A DNA stretch of 64,000 nt from CAWDMW01 sp963803575 (GTDB lineage: Bacteria; Pseudomonadota; Alphaproteobacteria; Rickettsiales; UBA998), in NCBI GenBank assembly GCA_963803575.1, contig CAWDMW010000002.1, positions 124,001 to 188,000 of the forward strand, given 5' to 3'. A program made the position numbers and the translations under genes. The notes below the pieces were generated by a model. That model did not search any database. It saw only the letters and a program-made list of their open reading frames with translations, and had not been told where the DNA came from. How positions within the stretch are numbered: position 1 is the stretch's first letter; each line of letters opens with the position of its first letter. This document shows, piece by piece, positions 27,924 to 35,767 of the stretch.

Positions 27924-28007
27924 GGATTTGCTCTAAAACACTTAAACGGTTGATATTTCATAGCTATATTTATTTTCTGTACTAGATTTGGATTTGCTCT
28001 GAAACAC
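27924..28007. repeat. Imperfect 18-base direct repeat
   Basis: GGATTTGCTCT(A/G)AAACAC occurs at 27924-27941 and 27990-28007, 66 bases apart, with one difference. The second copy ends 2 bases from the stop of the Schlafen-like gene. It is not related to the tRNA-Leu end, so it is not an attachment-site pair with that tRNA. Confidence 0.55.
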
Positions 28008-28008
28008 C

Positions 28009-29436
28009 CTAAGCCCATGTTGGAATATAACGTGCATAACGTGTTGACTGGGTTTCCGACTCATCCGCACAAACTAAACCGGCATTTTTGGCTTTGCTAA
28101 TAATGCCTGATATCGTTGCGGCTTTTGACTTTGGCAGACCAAAGCGCTTACGTAATGATTCATTGGACATATGTTTACGCGTAACATACATCAAACAGCA
28201 ATGTTGATAGCATGCACGAATACGATCCTTTTTACTCATTTCAGAAAAGTCTTTATGAGCAAATAATATGGCTATCGTACATAAATTACTAACAATGAAC
28301 TCAGGCGCAGGTAACTGATAGAATTCTGCCGCATGAACAACTTTATCTACACCGCTACTCTTTTCTTCGCAAATTCCTAGCTTTCGCATATAGTTAGCAA
28401 AATTTTCGTTAGCAGCTTTGTTCCCGTCAATAAAACGTTCTACATGAATAGGAGGACTACCTGGATTAGTAAATTCAACGCGATCATTGTACATTTCAAT
28501 CAAAGTAGCTTTACCCGTGGCTAAAAAATCCTGATGTACCAACGCATTAGCAACAAGTTCTCTGATTGCCTGCTTAGGAAATACCTTAAGCTCTTCCCGT
28601 ATAGCTTCTTGAATGACCTGATTATTCGGTGCTGCCCTGTAAACAAGAGCTACTAACTTTTCAAAACCAACAGCATAACCTTGTGATATAATAATCTCTT
28701 CTTTAGTTTTAAGCTTATTACTAGCTTCATAAATAATGAAGCGAGGTGCTTTTGCAGCAAGGGCTGGAGATATATCCTCAAGCTGTTTTGCAAGAAGAAT
28801 ACTACCTAAGTTAGTTATAGCCCATCTATCATAACTTTTTGTAATAAAATGTTCTTTTTTAAGTTTTTCTAAAACAGCTTCACGGTTTGTAGGATATGGC
28901 TTATCTAATAGATCAAAATAGCTCTGTGTGTCCAAGAGACTAATAACAGTGTCGGCATCAATTGACTCTATAGCTGACAAAGAAAACCAATCTTGCTTAC
29001 CTTCGTCAAATATGCGCTTCAACGTATCTGGCTTCATTGGTTTCAAGCTTTTACCCGAACGCATCCAGTAGCTTCCTTCGTAGCTGACTGGCTGTCCCTG
29101 GGGTCTAGATGGTATGGAAAACACAAGAATTCGTTTCTCGTTAAAGAAATACACAGACGCGTCTATGCGAATACCAAGCTTGTCTACCAATGAATTCTTT
29201 AATGTTCCAAGTTCACTTGGTTTTGAGAAGGCAGAAGAACCTGTTACGTTTCTTGGTCTTTTATCTGTAACGCCAAGAATAAGACGTCCACCGCCTTCGT
29301 TAGAAAGTGCAACACAGTATTTATATAAATTAACTCGATCAAACTGTGTTTTTGCTTCTTTAAAATCAAGATTCTCATTTTCGTCTGCGTGCTCTATTAA
29401 ATGATGTAGATCTTCAGATGATAATTCAGTGGTCAT
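28009..29436 (-). CDS. Schlafen AlbA_2 domain / GHKL-type ATPase protein
   Basis: The 475-residue protein has an N-terminal AlbA_2 (Slfn) nucleic-acid-binding domain (about 5-130: ENLDFKEAKTQFDR, ALSNEGGGRLILGVTDKRP, YWMRSGKSLKPM), a middle region, and a GHKL/HATPase_c_4 segment (about 285-370: AIRELVANALVHQDF, VEFTNPGSPP, ENFANYMRKLGICEEKSSG). The C-terminus is a winged-helix-like part (SLRKRFGLPKSKAATISGII). Members are described as transcription regulators and occur in mobile or defence islands. The gene is visibly AT-richer than bioA or dsbB and lies next to a tRNA, so recent transfer is likely. No partner gene is seen. Confidence 0.85.
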   Translation of the reverse strand: MTTELSSEDLHHLIEHADENENLDFKEAKTQFDRVNLYKYCVALSNEGGGRLILGVTDKRPRNVTGSSAFSKPSELGTLKNSLVDKLGIRIDASVYFFNEKRILVFSIPSRPQGQPVSYEGSYWMRSGKSLKPMKPDTLKRIFDEGKQDWFSLSAIESIDADTVISLLDTQSYFDLLDKPYPTNREAVLEKLKKEHFITKSYDRWAITNLGSILLAKQLEDISPALAAKAPRFIIYEASNKLKTKEEIIISQGYAVGFEKLVALVYRAAPNNQVIQEAIREELKVFPKQAIRELVANALVHQDFLATGKATLIEMYNDRVEFTNPGSPPIHVERFIDGNKAANENFANYMRKLGICEEKSSGVDKVVHAAEFYQLPAPEFIVSNLCTIAILFAHKDFSEMSKKDRIRACYQHCCLMYVTRKHMSNESLRKRFGLPKSKAATISGIISKAKNAGLVCADESETQSTRYARYIPTWA

Positions 29437-29504
29437 ATTTCTTCACTCTTAGACGCTTGAAATCAATCACATGTTAGGTGCAAATAATACAAGCTAAACC
29501 AAAA

Positions 29505-29588
29505 TGGTGCCCCCAGCCGGACTTGAACCGGCACTCCCGAAGGAAATGGATTTTGAATCCATCGCGTCTACCATTCCACCACAGGGGC
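29505..29588 (-). tRNA. tRNA-Leu (anticodon CAA)
   Basis: The 84-base gene folds with acceptor GCCCCTG, anticodon arm ATGGA-TTCAAAA-TCCAT (anticodon CAA), a long variable arm (CTTCGGGAG) typical of leucine tRNA, T arm GCCGG-TTCAAGT-CCGGC, and an encoded CCA. The Schlafen-like gene starts about 70 bases downstream. Confidence 0.97.
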
Positions 29589-29644
29589 AACAGTAATGCA
29601 TCATAGCGTGCTTGCCAGAAGCGTCAACCGTTTTCTCTGGTGAC

Positions 29645-29673
29645 TTGCAGGGGCTTGCGGATTGTGCTAGCAT
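29645..29673 (+). promoter_or_regulatory. Promoter of dsbB-coq7
   Basis: TTGCAG (29645-29650) and TAGCAT (29668-29673) have a 17-bp spacer. The ATG at 29683 is only 9 bases beyond the -10 box and has no Shine-Dalgarno, so the transcript is probably leaderless. Confidence 0.45.
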
Positions 29674-29682
29674 AGTCAACTC

Positions 29683-30177
29683 ATGAAACGCCTGATACTG
29701 CACCCATACGGCTACCCCATCCTGCTTGGCAGCGCGGCACTTGGTGCGGCACTTATCAGCCAGTATGGCTTTGGCGCACATCCATGCGACTTATGCATTC
29801 TGCAACGATACCCTTACCTTATGGTCATCGTAGCTAGTGCCATTGGGTGGCTGATCGCCCCGAAATATCAAACCTTCATTCGTATTGGCATTGTGATAGG
29901 GTTCCTCACCACTCTCGCGATAGCTGCGTATCACAGCGCGGTGGAGCAAGGTTGGGTGAAAGGCCCCAGCGGCTGCACCGTCTCACTGGATAAGGTTTCC
30001 TCACTAGAGAGCTTAAAACAACAGATACTTGGCTCACCATTAGTTAGTTGCGGTGAGATCAGCGTCTCTTTTGCCGGACTTTCCATGGCAAGCTGGAACG
30101 CTCTGTATGCCTTGTTCGCTGCTGTCACGTGCCTTATTATATGGAAATCTGTTCACGTTAAAGGATCCGCTTTATGA
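29683..30177 (+). CDS. dsbB: Disulfide bond formation protein B
   Basis: DsbB is an inner-membrane quinone reductase that reoxidises DsbA. The 164-residue protein has four transmembrane segments. The quinone-side cysteine pair is CDLC (residues about 34-37, in HPCDLCILQRYPY), and the second periplasmic pair is GCTVS and SCGE. The family Arg after the first pair is kept (QRYPY). It overlaps coq7 by 4 bases (ATGA). The pairing with a ubiquinone gene is sensible because DsbB passes electrons to ubiquinone. Confidence 0.93.
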   Translation: MKRLILHPYGYPILLGSAALGAALISQYGFGAHPCDLCILQRYPYLMVIVASAIGWLIAPKYQTFIRIGIVIGFLTTLAIAAYHSAVEQGWVKGPSGCTVSLDKVSSLESLKQQILGSPLVSCGEISVSFAGLSMASWNALYALFAAVTCLIIWKSVHVKGSAL

Positions 30178-30692
30178 AACGTCACTCGCCTTCTCTCGCG
30201 TCTATGCTGCGTGTCAATCACGCAGGTGAATATGGGGCTAAACGCATTTATGAAGGGCAAATGGCGGTGCTGCGTGGCACGCCCTCTTATCAAACCGTTA
30301 AAGAAATGAAAGAGCAGGAACTGCACCATTTAGAAACCTTCGAGCATTTGGTGCGTGATCGTCACGTCCGCCCAACCGCACTTATGCCGCTATGGCATGT
30401 TGGTGGCTGGGTGCTGGGTGCCGCAACCGCCGCCATGGGGGAGAAGGCTGCCATGGCTTGTACGGTAGCGGTAGAATCTGTCATTGGAGAACATTACGCC
30501 GAGCAGGAAGCCGAGTTACCCGCACACGAAGCCACATTAAAAGACACGATTGCCAATTTCAAAGATGAAGAAATGGAACATCATGACACCGGCCTCGCTA
30601 TGGGCGCAGAAGACACCCCTGCATACCGCGCCCTGTATCATGGTATTCGTGGCATCACTAAAACCGCGATTGCCTTATCTAAACGCATCTAA
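30174..30692 (+). CDS. coq7: Demethoxyubiquinone hydroxylase (COQ7)
   Basis: COQ7 is a di-iron hydroxylase at the penultimate step of ubiquinone synthesis. The 172-residue four-helix protein has the iron-ligand motifs in order: NHAGEYGAKRIYEGQM, EQELHHLETF, AVESVIGEHYAEQE and FKDEEMEHHDTGL. It is translationally coupled to dsbB. A COQ9 family gene lies at 39.1 kb, and COQ9 is the partner of COQ7 in mitochondria. Confidence 0.95.
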   Translation: MKRHSPSLASMLRVNHAGEYGAKRIYEGQMAVLRGTPSYQTVKEMKEQELHHLETFEHLVRDRHVRPTALMPLWHVGGWVLGAATAAMGEKAAMACTVAVESVIGEHYAEQEAELPAHEATLKDTIANFKDEEMEHHDTGLAMGAEDTPAYRALYHGIRGITKTAIALSKRI

Positions 30693-30751
30693 GGTGTGCT
30701 GACACTAAAACCTTATAGTATTTTGATCTCTTTGCCGAGTAACATTCTAAC

Positions 30752-31144
30752 ATGATACATTACCGCAAAGACTATACGCATGACATGCAGACCATAGACC
30801 AGCTTGCACGCTGGCTGGATACACGCTTTACGCTACCTGGCACCTCGTTTCAGTTTGGACTGGACGGCATTATCGGACTCATCCCCGGAGTGGGAGACAC
30901 CATCTCTGCTGGCCTGTCCAGCTTCTGCATTTATAAAGCCCATCAATATGGCGCACCATTTAGCTTGAAAATGAAAATGGTTTGGAATGTAATCATTGAC
31001 TGGTTTATTGGACTGATTCCGTTTGTTGGAGATATTTTTGACTTTGTCCATAAAGCAAACTATAAGAACGCTATGCTGCTGAAAGACTATCTGTATGGCC
31101 TGACTGATGACGTAGTAACCGCGCAGTCAACCCATACAGCATAA
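30752..31144 (+). CDS. DUF4112 family membrane protein
   Basis: The 130-residue protein fits the DUF4112 family: DQLARWLDTRFTLPGTSFQFGLDGIIGLIPGVGDTI is characteristic, then a second half FIGLIPFVGDIFDFVHKANYKNAMLL repeats the G-LIP-VGD theme. Two or three hydrophobic segments suggest a small inner-membrane protein. Function unknown. It starts 59 bases after coq7 with no clear promoter. A small perfect hairpin CATTAC-CAA-GTAATG (31148-31162) follows. Confidence 0.82.
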   Translation: MIHYRKDYTHDMQTIDQLARWLDTRFTLPGTSFQFGLDGIIGLIPGVGDTISAGLSSFCIYKAHQYGAPFSLKMKMVWNVIIDWFIGLIPFVGDIFDFVHKANYKNAMLLKDYLYGLTDDVVTAQSTHTA

Positions 31145-31181
31145 CTACATTACCAAGTAATGTTGAAATACAGATCACCTA

Positions 31182-31209
31182 TTGACAAGTATTGATTTTG
31201 TGTTACTAT
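31182..31209 (+). promoter_or_regulatory. Promoter of the 94-residue unknown gene
   Basis: A perfect TTGACA (31182-31187) is 16 bp from TACTAT (31204-31209). The expected start point coincides with the start codon region (31216-31221), pointing to a leaderless mRNA. Confidence 0.5.
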
Positions 31210-31220
31210 GGTGGCTATGA

Positions 31221-31505
31221 ATGATAACGCCAAGCCCTAACATAAACAATGCAAAGATTGAACGCGTTGTCGACGTAAATGTAGAGAATCCTATTGCCTT
31301 TACCCCGACAGATGAAGCTGAGGCGAATCAGTATGGTAACATTGTTGATGGAGTGCGCGATATTCGTGCAGATGAGAAAACAACCAATGTTATTAAAGAA
31401 CGTCTGGAAGCCTCATTCGAAGAGCAGCCTAAGAAGAGCCACGTAGAAGACTTACCTCAACGGCGTGAAAACCAAACAAACGAACGGCAGTACCCATCAC
31501 CTTGA
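31221..31505 (+). CDS. Small unknown acidic protein
   Basis: The 94-residue protein is hydrophilic and probably disordered, rich in Asn, Asp, Glu and Arg, with VVDVNVENPIAFTPTDEAE and a charged C-terminus. I recognise no family. An overlapping ATG at 31217 gives only seven codons. The good promoter directly before it is the main evidence for expression. The following 243 bases (31506-31748) contain an A/T-rich stretch with the palindrome AAAGTTTCAAACTTT and the carD upstream region, and no gene. Confidence 0.55.
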   Translation: MITPSPNINNAKIERVVDVNVENPIAFTPTDEAEANQYGNIVDGVRDIRADEKTTNVIKERLEASFEEQPKKSHVEDLPQRRENQTNERQYPSP

Positions 31506-31748
31506 ATATACCCAGTGAAACATCCCGCTGACGACACAAAATAGCAAAAAAGTTTCAAACTTTAAGAGTTTTTTGGGGTTTTTATGATAAAAGCTATTTA
31601 ATACACCCCTATTTTGTGGTATAACTATAGTCAAGCGAGGCACATGCTTCGCTGTTTGTATTAGTCATATTAACATGTTTCACAACACCTTACGGTGCTA
31701 CACACCGGAGGCAACCACGTGCGTTATATCGCATGTAAAGGGGTATCA

Positions 31749-32255
31749 ATGAAGAAAAAAGAGGTTACATTTACAGTCGGACAATTTGTCGTGTATCCAA
31801 CACACGGCGTAGGCGAAATCACCGCCATTGAGACACAGGAAATTGCCGGCGTCACATTGGAAATGTTTGTCATCCATTTCAGCCGTGACAAAATGACATT
31901 ACGCGTACCAACGCACCGCACAGAAGCCGCAGGACTGCGAAGCATTAGTGAAGGTGCTGTCATCGACAAAGCTATGCGTACCTTAATTGGTCGCGCAAAA
32001 ATTTCACGAGGCATGTGGAGCCGTCGCGCGCAAGAATATGAAGCAAAAATTAATTCCGGCAACATCGTACAAATTGCCGAAGTCGTGCGTGATTTGCATA
32101 AAAATGTCGATCAATCAGAACGCTCTTACAGCGAACGTATGATTTATGAATCAGCGCTTGGACGTTTGGCAGGTGAAGTTGCTGCTGCCGGTTCCATTGA
32201 ACATGATAAAGCCGCAGATGATCTGGTAAGCGTATTGCGCAAAAACGCTGCCTAA
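31749..32255 (+). CDS. carD: CarD family transcriptional regulator
   Basis: CarD/CdnL proteins bind the RNA polymerase beta subunit and stabilise open complexes, notably at rRNA and growth genes. I start at ATG 31749 (MKKKEVTFTVGQF) because AAAGG at 31736-31741 precedes it; the frame opens earlier at 31695. The N-domain (about 8-65) is the RID/Tudor-like fold: GQFVVYPTHGVGEITAIE, RDKMTLRVPT. The C-domain is helical with WSRRAQEYEAKINSG and RSYSERMIYESALGRLAGE. About 168 residues is normal. It has its own terminator. Confidence 0.92.
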   Translation: MKKKEVTFTVGQFVVYPTHGVGEITAIETQEIAGVTLEMFVIHFSRDKMTLRVPTHRTEAAGLRSISEGAVIDKAMRTLIGRAKISRGMWSRRAQEYEAKINSGNIVQIAEVVRDLHKNVDQSERSYSERMIYESALGRLAGEVAAAGSIEHDKAADDLVSVLRKNAA

Positions 32256-32276
32256 CTGCTTAAATAACCTACACTT

Positions 32277-32311
32277 CCCCTGTCATTTCTACTAATGGCA
32301 GGGGTTTTTTT
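32277..32311 (+). terminator. carD terminator
   Basis: The stem CCCCTGTCAT (32277-32286)/ATGGCAGGGG (32295-32304), with one G-T pair, is followed by seven T. Confidence 0.9.
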
Positions 32312-32330
32312 ATGTTGCCCTACACGATAC

Positions 32331-34043
32331 ATGAACGATACCCGCCATCGCTACACATCATTATTAAACACGATTTTAAGCAACTTGAGTGACGCTGAGA
32401 AGCAGGGGCTTCCTGCTATTAGACGTCAGCTTATCAATGGCTATCTTAATTTGGGTGAAGATCTGGATATAAATAACCGAGAAAACCTGCGTTTTGCCAA
32501 AAACACACCTGCGGAAACTATTGCTGAAGCATTGAATAAAAAAAACTGTACCGTGATGTTTGGTGCAGGGAAAGATAGTTCCTTTGTTTTGACCATAGCC
32601 CGAACAGTACAATTGCAATTGCTAGAAGAATACGGAACCACGTTTGAGTTACGTGTGGGCATTGGACGACACCCCGGAATGATTGATTGTCTGCAAACGC
32701 TGGATGAGCATCACAACATCGTTGATGGAAATATTGAGCGAGTCTTTACCGCACTGGATATGCATGATGACCCGCTAGTGACGATGTTCTTCATCGACAA
32801 TAAGCGTACCACGCCATATTCATATGATATACATCACCCAAATGCACAGATACCCGATGATGTAATGCAGCAGCACCGCAACGATGTATTGATCAATGGC
32901 CATATGTGGGGCGGTGCTGGACGGCGTACGTTTTGCGATGACTGTAACAAAAACCTTTCCCGATGGATTGCAACGGCACTAGCGTATGATGGCGGCGCTG
33001 ATTTGTACATGACCGGTGATTCACGCAAAGAACTTAACACGCAAATTGGCAGCGATATACCGAACATGATGAACGCGCTGGGTATTAGTAGCGATTATCT
33101 AGCGCAGGAGATGTCTGACACACAAAAAGCCTTTCAACAACTGGATGCCGTAGGTGAAGCCCATACACGGCTAGTGCATGGCGCAGATGAACATAACATA
33201 GCACCGCGAAGCATACCTTACGCAGACGTGCCAGACAGAACACGGTTAGTCACGGTATTCGACCAGATCGCTTATGACAGCAATAAGCGTATGGCATTTT
33301 TTAACGACTTTCTGAACTTTGACTTTGACTCACTCATGTTCAGCTTTACTGAAACAGATTGCGGCAATCCTGCATTGATGTGCCACAATATTGGATTAAT
33401 TGCAAAACAGATAGGCTCCAGCTACGAAGAAGGCATACGAGCTTATGTAGAGTATGGCATTGGCAAAATGCGAGAAAAAGGGTTTGCTGATGAGCTGATT
33501 GACACAATGCGAATGCGCTATCAGGATGATGATGCCATCACGCATATCCGTGCTATTGTAGAGGATTATGCTCACCGTGCTTACCAGCTAGAGCCACAAC
33601 ATCTTGAGGCCATGGTCTATGCCCCTTTCACCGAGGGCGGGAAGAATCTGGATGCGTGGCTGGATCATTTAGATAATCCAGCACTTACACGACATCGTGA
33701 TGAGATTTACGACACGATTATGCAAGAGAAAGATACGGCTATCACGCTTGTGCAAACCATACAGCAAACGCTGGAACGTTACACAGGCCTATCCATAGAT
33801 CAAATGCGTCATCTGGCAAAAGCCCCACTCATGCTGAATAACCTGCAACAGCAGCGCACGAAGAACCTTGAAGCTTCACGATTCGACGATGCAACAGATT
33901 CACCTGACTTACAGGCACTCATTCAACGAAGACTCGGTCTTGGCATCGTCAGCCTACACGATACACTCTATCAGGGGAAAGTCACTATTCCTTCGCAGGC
34001 AATAGACGGTACAGATATTGAACTGAAGGTAATGGGGCGATAA
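32331..34043 (+). CDS. Unknown protein with PP-loop-like ATP pyrophosphatase features
   Basis: A 570-residue soluble protein (ATG 32331; the frame opens at 32295 inside the carD terminator, so that start is rejected). Residues 75-90 read VMFGAGKDSSFVLTIA, close to the PP-loop SGGxDS signature with A for the second G. About 120 residues later C202-x2-C205 (RRTFCDDCNKNLSRW) is followed by GGADLYMTGDSRKELN (221-236). That layout resembles the CxxC and TGH..D..E elements of tRNA-thiolation and QueC-type enzymes. The C-terminal 250 residues are helical and match nothing I know. The substrate could be tRNA, a nucleotide or a small metabolite; this is inference. It is monocistronic. Confidence 0.6.
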   Translation: MNDTRHRYTSLLNTILSNLSDAEKQGLPAIRRQLINGYLNLGEDLDINNRENLRFAKNTPAETIAEALNKKNCTVMFGAGKDSSFVLTIARTVQLQLLEEYGTTFELRVGIGRHPGMIDCLQTLDEHHNIVDGNIERVFTALDMHDDPLVTMFFIDNKRTTPYSYDIHHPNAQIPDDVMQQHRNDVLINGHMWGGAGRRTFCDDCNKNLSRWIATALAYDGGADLYMTGDSRKELNTQIGSDIPNMMNALGISSDYLAQEMSDTQKAFQQLDAVGEAHTRLVHGADEHNIAPRSIPYADVPDRTRLVTVFDQIAYDSNKRMAFFNDFLNFDFDSLMFSFTETDCGNPALMCHNIGLIAKQIGSSYEEGIRAYVEYGIGKMREKGFADELIDTMRMRYQDDDAITHIRAIVEDYAHRAYQLEPQHLEAMVYAPFTEGGKNLDAWLDHLDNPALTRHRDEIYDTIMQEKDTAITLVQTIQQTLERYTGLSIDQMRHLAKAPLMLNNLQQQRTKNLEASRFDDATDSPDLQALIQRRLGLGIVSLHDTLYQGKVTIPSQAIDGTDIELKVMGR

Positions 34044-34060
34044 CAAAGTTATCTTCACAT

Positions 34061-34103
34061 AAAAAAAGAGAGAGTTAAAAGCTACAAGCCATTACACTCT
34101 CTA
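34061..34103 (-). terminator. Terminator of the 119-residue gene
   Basis: Reading minus, GAGAG...CTCTC encloses a 25-base loop and runs into TCTTTTTTTA (A-run 34062-34068 on plus). It lies just beyond the stop at 34110. Confidence 0.55.
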
Positions 34104-34109
34104 AACAAA

Positions 34110-34469
34110 TTAACGAACCCAAAGCCTTTGTAGGCATTTGGGATTCAAAACACTGCCGCTGTGGAGGTATCGTTTTTCGTACTCTTTCATAGAGTACGAG
34201 TGCGTACCACGGGGATACTGCACTTCTACAAATGCAGCACCTCCGAAATCAATGTAAGCACTTACGACGCCATCAGCTCTTCCTTGCAGAGGAAGATAAG
34301 CTGATCTTGCGTAAGATTTGTTTACACCACCAAACCCAAGAACCACGCTAGCGTAAGGAGTACACCTGACGGTGACTCCTTGCACTTCTTGCTCATATCC
34401 TCCGTTAGAGTGAACCTCCTGCCAAGAGGGGTTCACCAAATTCATAGAAGATTTAAGCTGTGCAAACAT
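34110..34469 (-). CDS. Small unknown protein
   Basis: The 119-residue protein is soluble, beta-rich and aromatic, with GGYEQEVQGVTVRCTPYASVVLGFGG and VQYPRGTHSYSMKEYEKRYL. I recognise no family and see no signal peptide. It converges on the PP-loop-like gene, has its own terminator, and is separated by about 170 empty bases from the next gene upstream. Base use is somewhat AT-rich. Confidence 0.6.
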   Translation of the reverse strand: MFAQLKSSMNLVNPSWQEVHSNGGYEQEVQGVTVRCTPYASVVLGFGGVNKSYARSAYLPLQGRADGVVSAYIDFGGAAFVEVQYPRGTHSYSMKEYEKRYLHSGSVLNPKCLQRLWVR

Positions 34470-34643
34470 TTGCCTTAGTTCGTTAATAGACGTTTTTTAT
34501 TCGTGCATTAGCATATTAAAACAATAATTGTTCTTCAAAAGAGAAAAACAAAAAACCAACTATATAGCATCACAACAACTCTTTAATCTCAACTAATATC
34601 TATGTTTGTGAATACCAAACATATGTAAGATATAGTGGCTATA

Positions 34644-35651
34644 TCACTTCAGCAACGAAGCCGGATCAACAGGTCTGGTGGATTGACGAATAGAAAAATG
34701 CAGTTGCGGCTCATCCACTTTCCCGCTCTCACCTACAAAACCGATTAACTGCCCCTGCATCACGTCATCATTCACGCTGACCACGGCGTCACTTAAATGT
34801 GCATATGTCGTCACATATTTATCAGGATGCTGCAATATCACCATATTGCCAAATCCTTCCACTTTATCCCCTACATGCACCACCACACCGGAAGCAGCTG
34901 ACCGCACCGGCTCTCCTACACGTCCGCTAATGGCAATACCACGACTATCCTGTGCAAATGTTTTGAGCAGCGTTCCGCGCAATGGCCATACAAACAATGC
35001 TTCCGTAAATTCCGTTTCAGTTAACGCCTTTCCTGTAGGGGCTAATGGAACTACCGGAGCAATCATATCTTCAGACATATCCGTCACTGGGGGTAGAGCC
35101 ATGTCAGGTTGCAATGACTTATCTGCCTCTTGCGAAAGCATGTCTTCGGTTTCCTGTTGCACTGCTTTTTGTGCGTAATCATCCAGCTGCTCTGCGGGTG
35201 TGATGGGTGCTTTTGCTTCAATAGTCTCTTCCCAATCCTGCGGCAAATAACGCGCTTGCTCTTTCTTCTGGGCATCAGACACTTGAGCAGGTGCCGGAAC
35301 AATCGGTGCAACCACCACTGGCACATCAGACGTTGAGTTGTCCGTCATGTTTGAACCGTAGGAAGCAGCATTATTTGCGACTGGCGGCAATTCACTGCTG
35401 CTCACATCATCCAGCGCAGCACTCACCGTGTAATTATGTTCGTCTTCCACGTAACGCGAAGCCTGCTGATGTGGCATGGGCGCACGCTGACGATCATTAT
35501 ACCGCGCCAGTTCCTCACCACGCGAATTATAATGCCCATCACGCTCATAAAACGTCCCTTCCTTAAATTCAATAGGTGCTGCACGATCCTGCAAACAAGC
35601 CGTCAGGCACAAAACAGAACAAAAAGACAAGAGAGAGGTACGATAAGTCAT
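34644..35651 (-). CDS. NlpD-like lipoprotein with degenerate M23 domain
   Basis: I start at ATG 35651, which puts a lipobox in place (signal then LCLTAC, lipidated Cys near residue 19). A long low-complexity linker (Pro/Ala/Glu/Gln, about 30-225) leads to a C-terminal LytM/M23 domain (about 230-335): FVWPLRGTLLKTF, VRSAASGVVVHVGD, GFGNMVILQH, TTYAHLSD and LHFSIR. The first zinc histidine and aspartate and the first H of HxH are absent (RGIAISG, PQLHF), as in NlpD-type amidase activators. No LysM domain is seen. It probably helps daughter-cell separation with the EnvC-like protein at 15.6 kb. Confidence 0.86.
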   Translation of the reverse strand: MTYRTSLLSFCSVLCLTACLQDRAAPIEFKEGTFYERDGHYNSRGEELARYNDRQRAPMPHQQASRYVEDEHNYTVSAALDDVSSSELPPVANNAASYGSNMTDNSTSDVPVVVAPIVPAPAQVSDAQKKEQARYLPQDWEETIEAKAPITPAEQLDDYAQKAVQQETEDMLSQEADKSLQPDMALPPVTDMSEDMIAPVVPLAPTGKALTETEFTEALFVWPLRGTLLKTFAQDSRGIAISGRVGEPVRSAASGVVVHVGDKVEGFGNMVILQHPDKYVTTYAHLSDAVVSVNDDVMQGQLIGFVGESGKVDEPQLHFSIRQSTRPVDPASLLK

Positions 35652-35767
35652 AACTGCTATATAACACGCATTGGCAAAGGCTGTACATAGGGAAATGCAT
35701 CTAGGGCGTGTTAACACGCCCTATGACACAGTGCCTTTCACAGCAACCAATGGGTCATCATGAATGT

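Noticed and set aside
29505..29588. tRNA-Leu as attachment site with a repeated 3' end near 28 kb
   Set aside because: The direct repeat at 27924-28007 is unrelated to the tRNA sequence, and no integrase is present.
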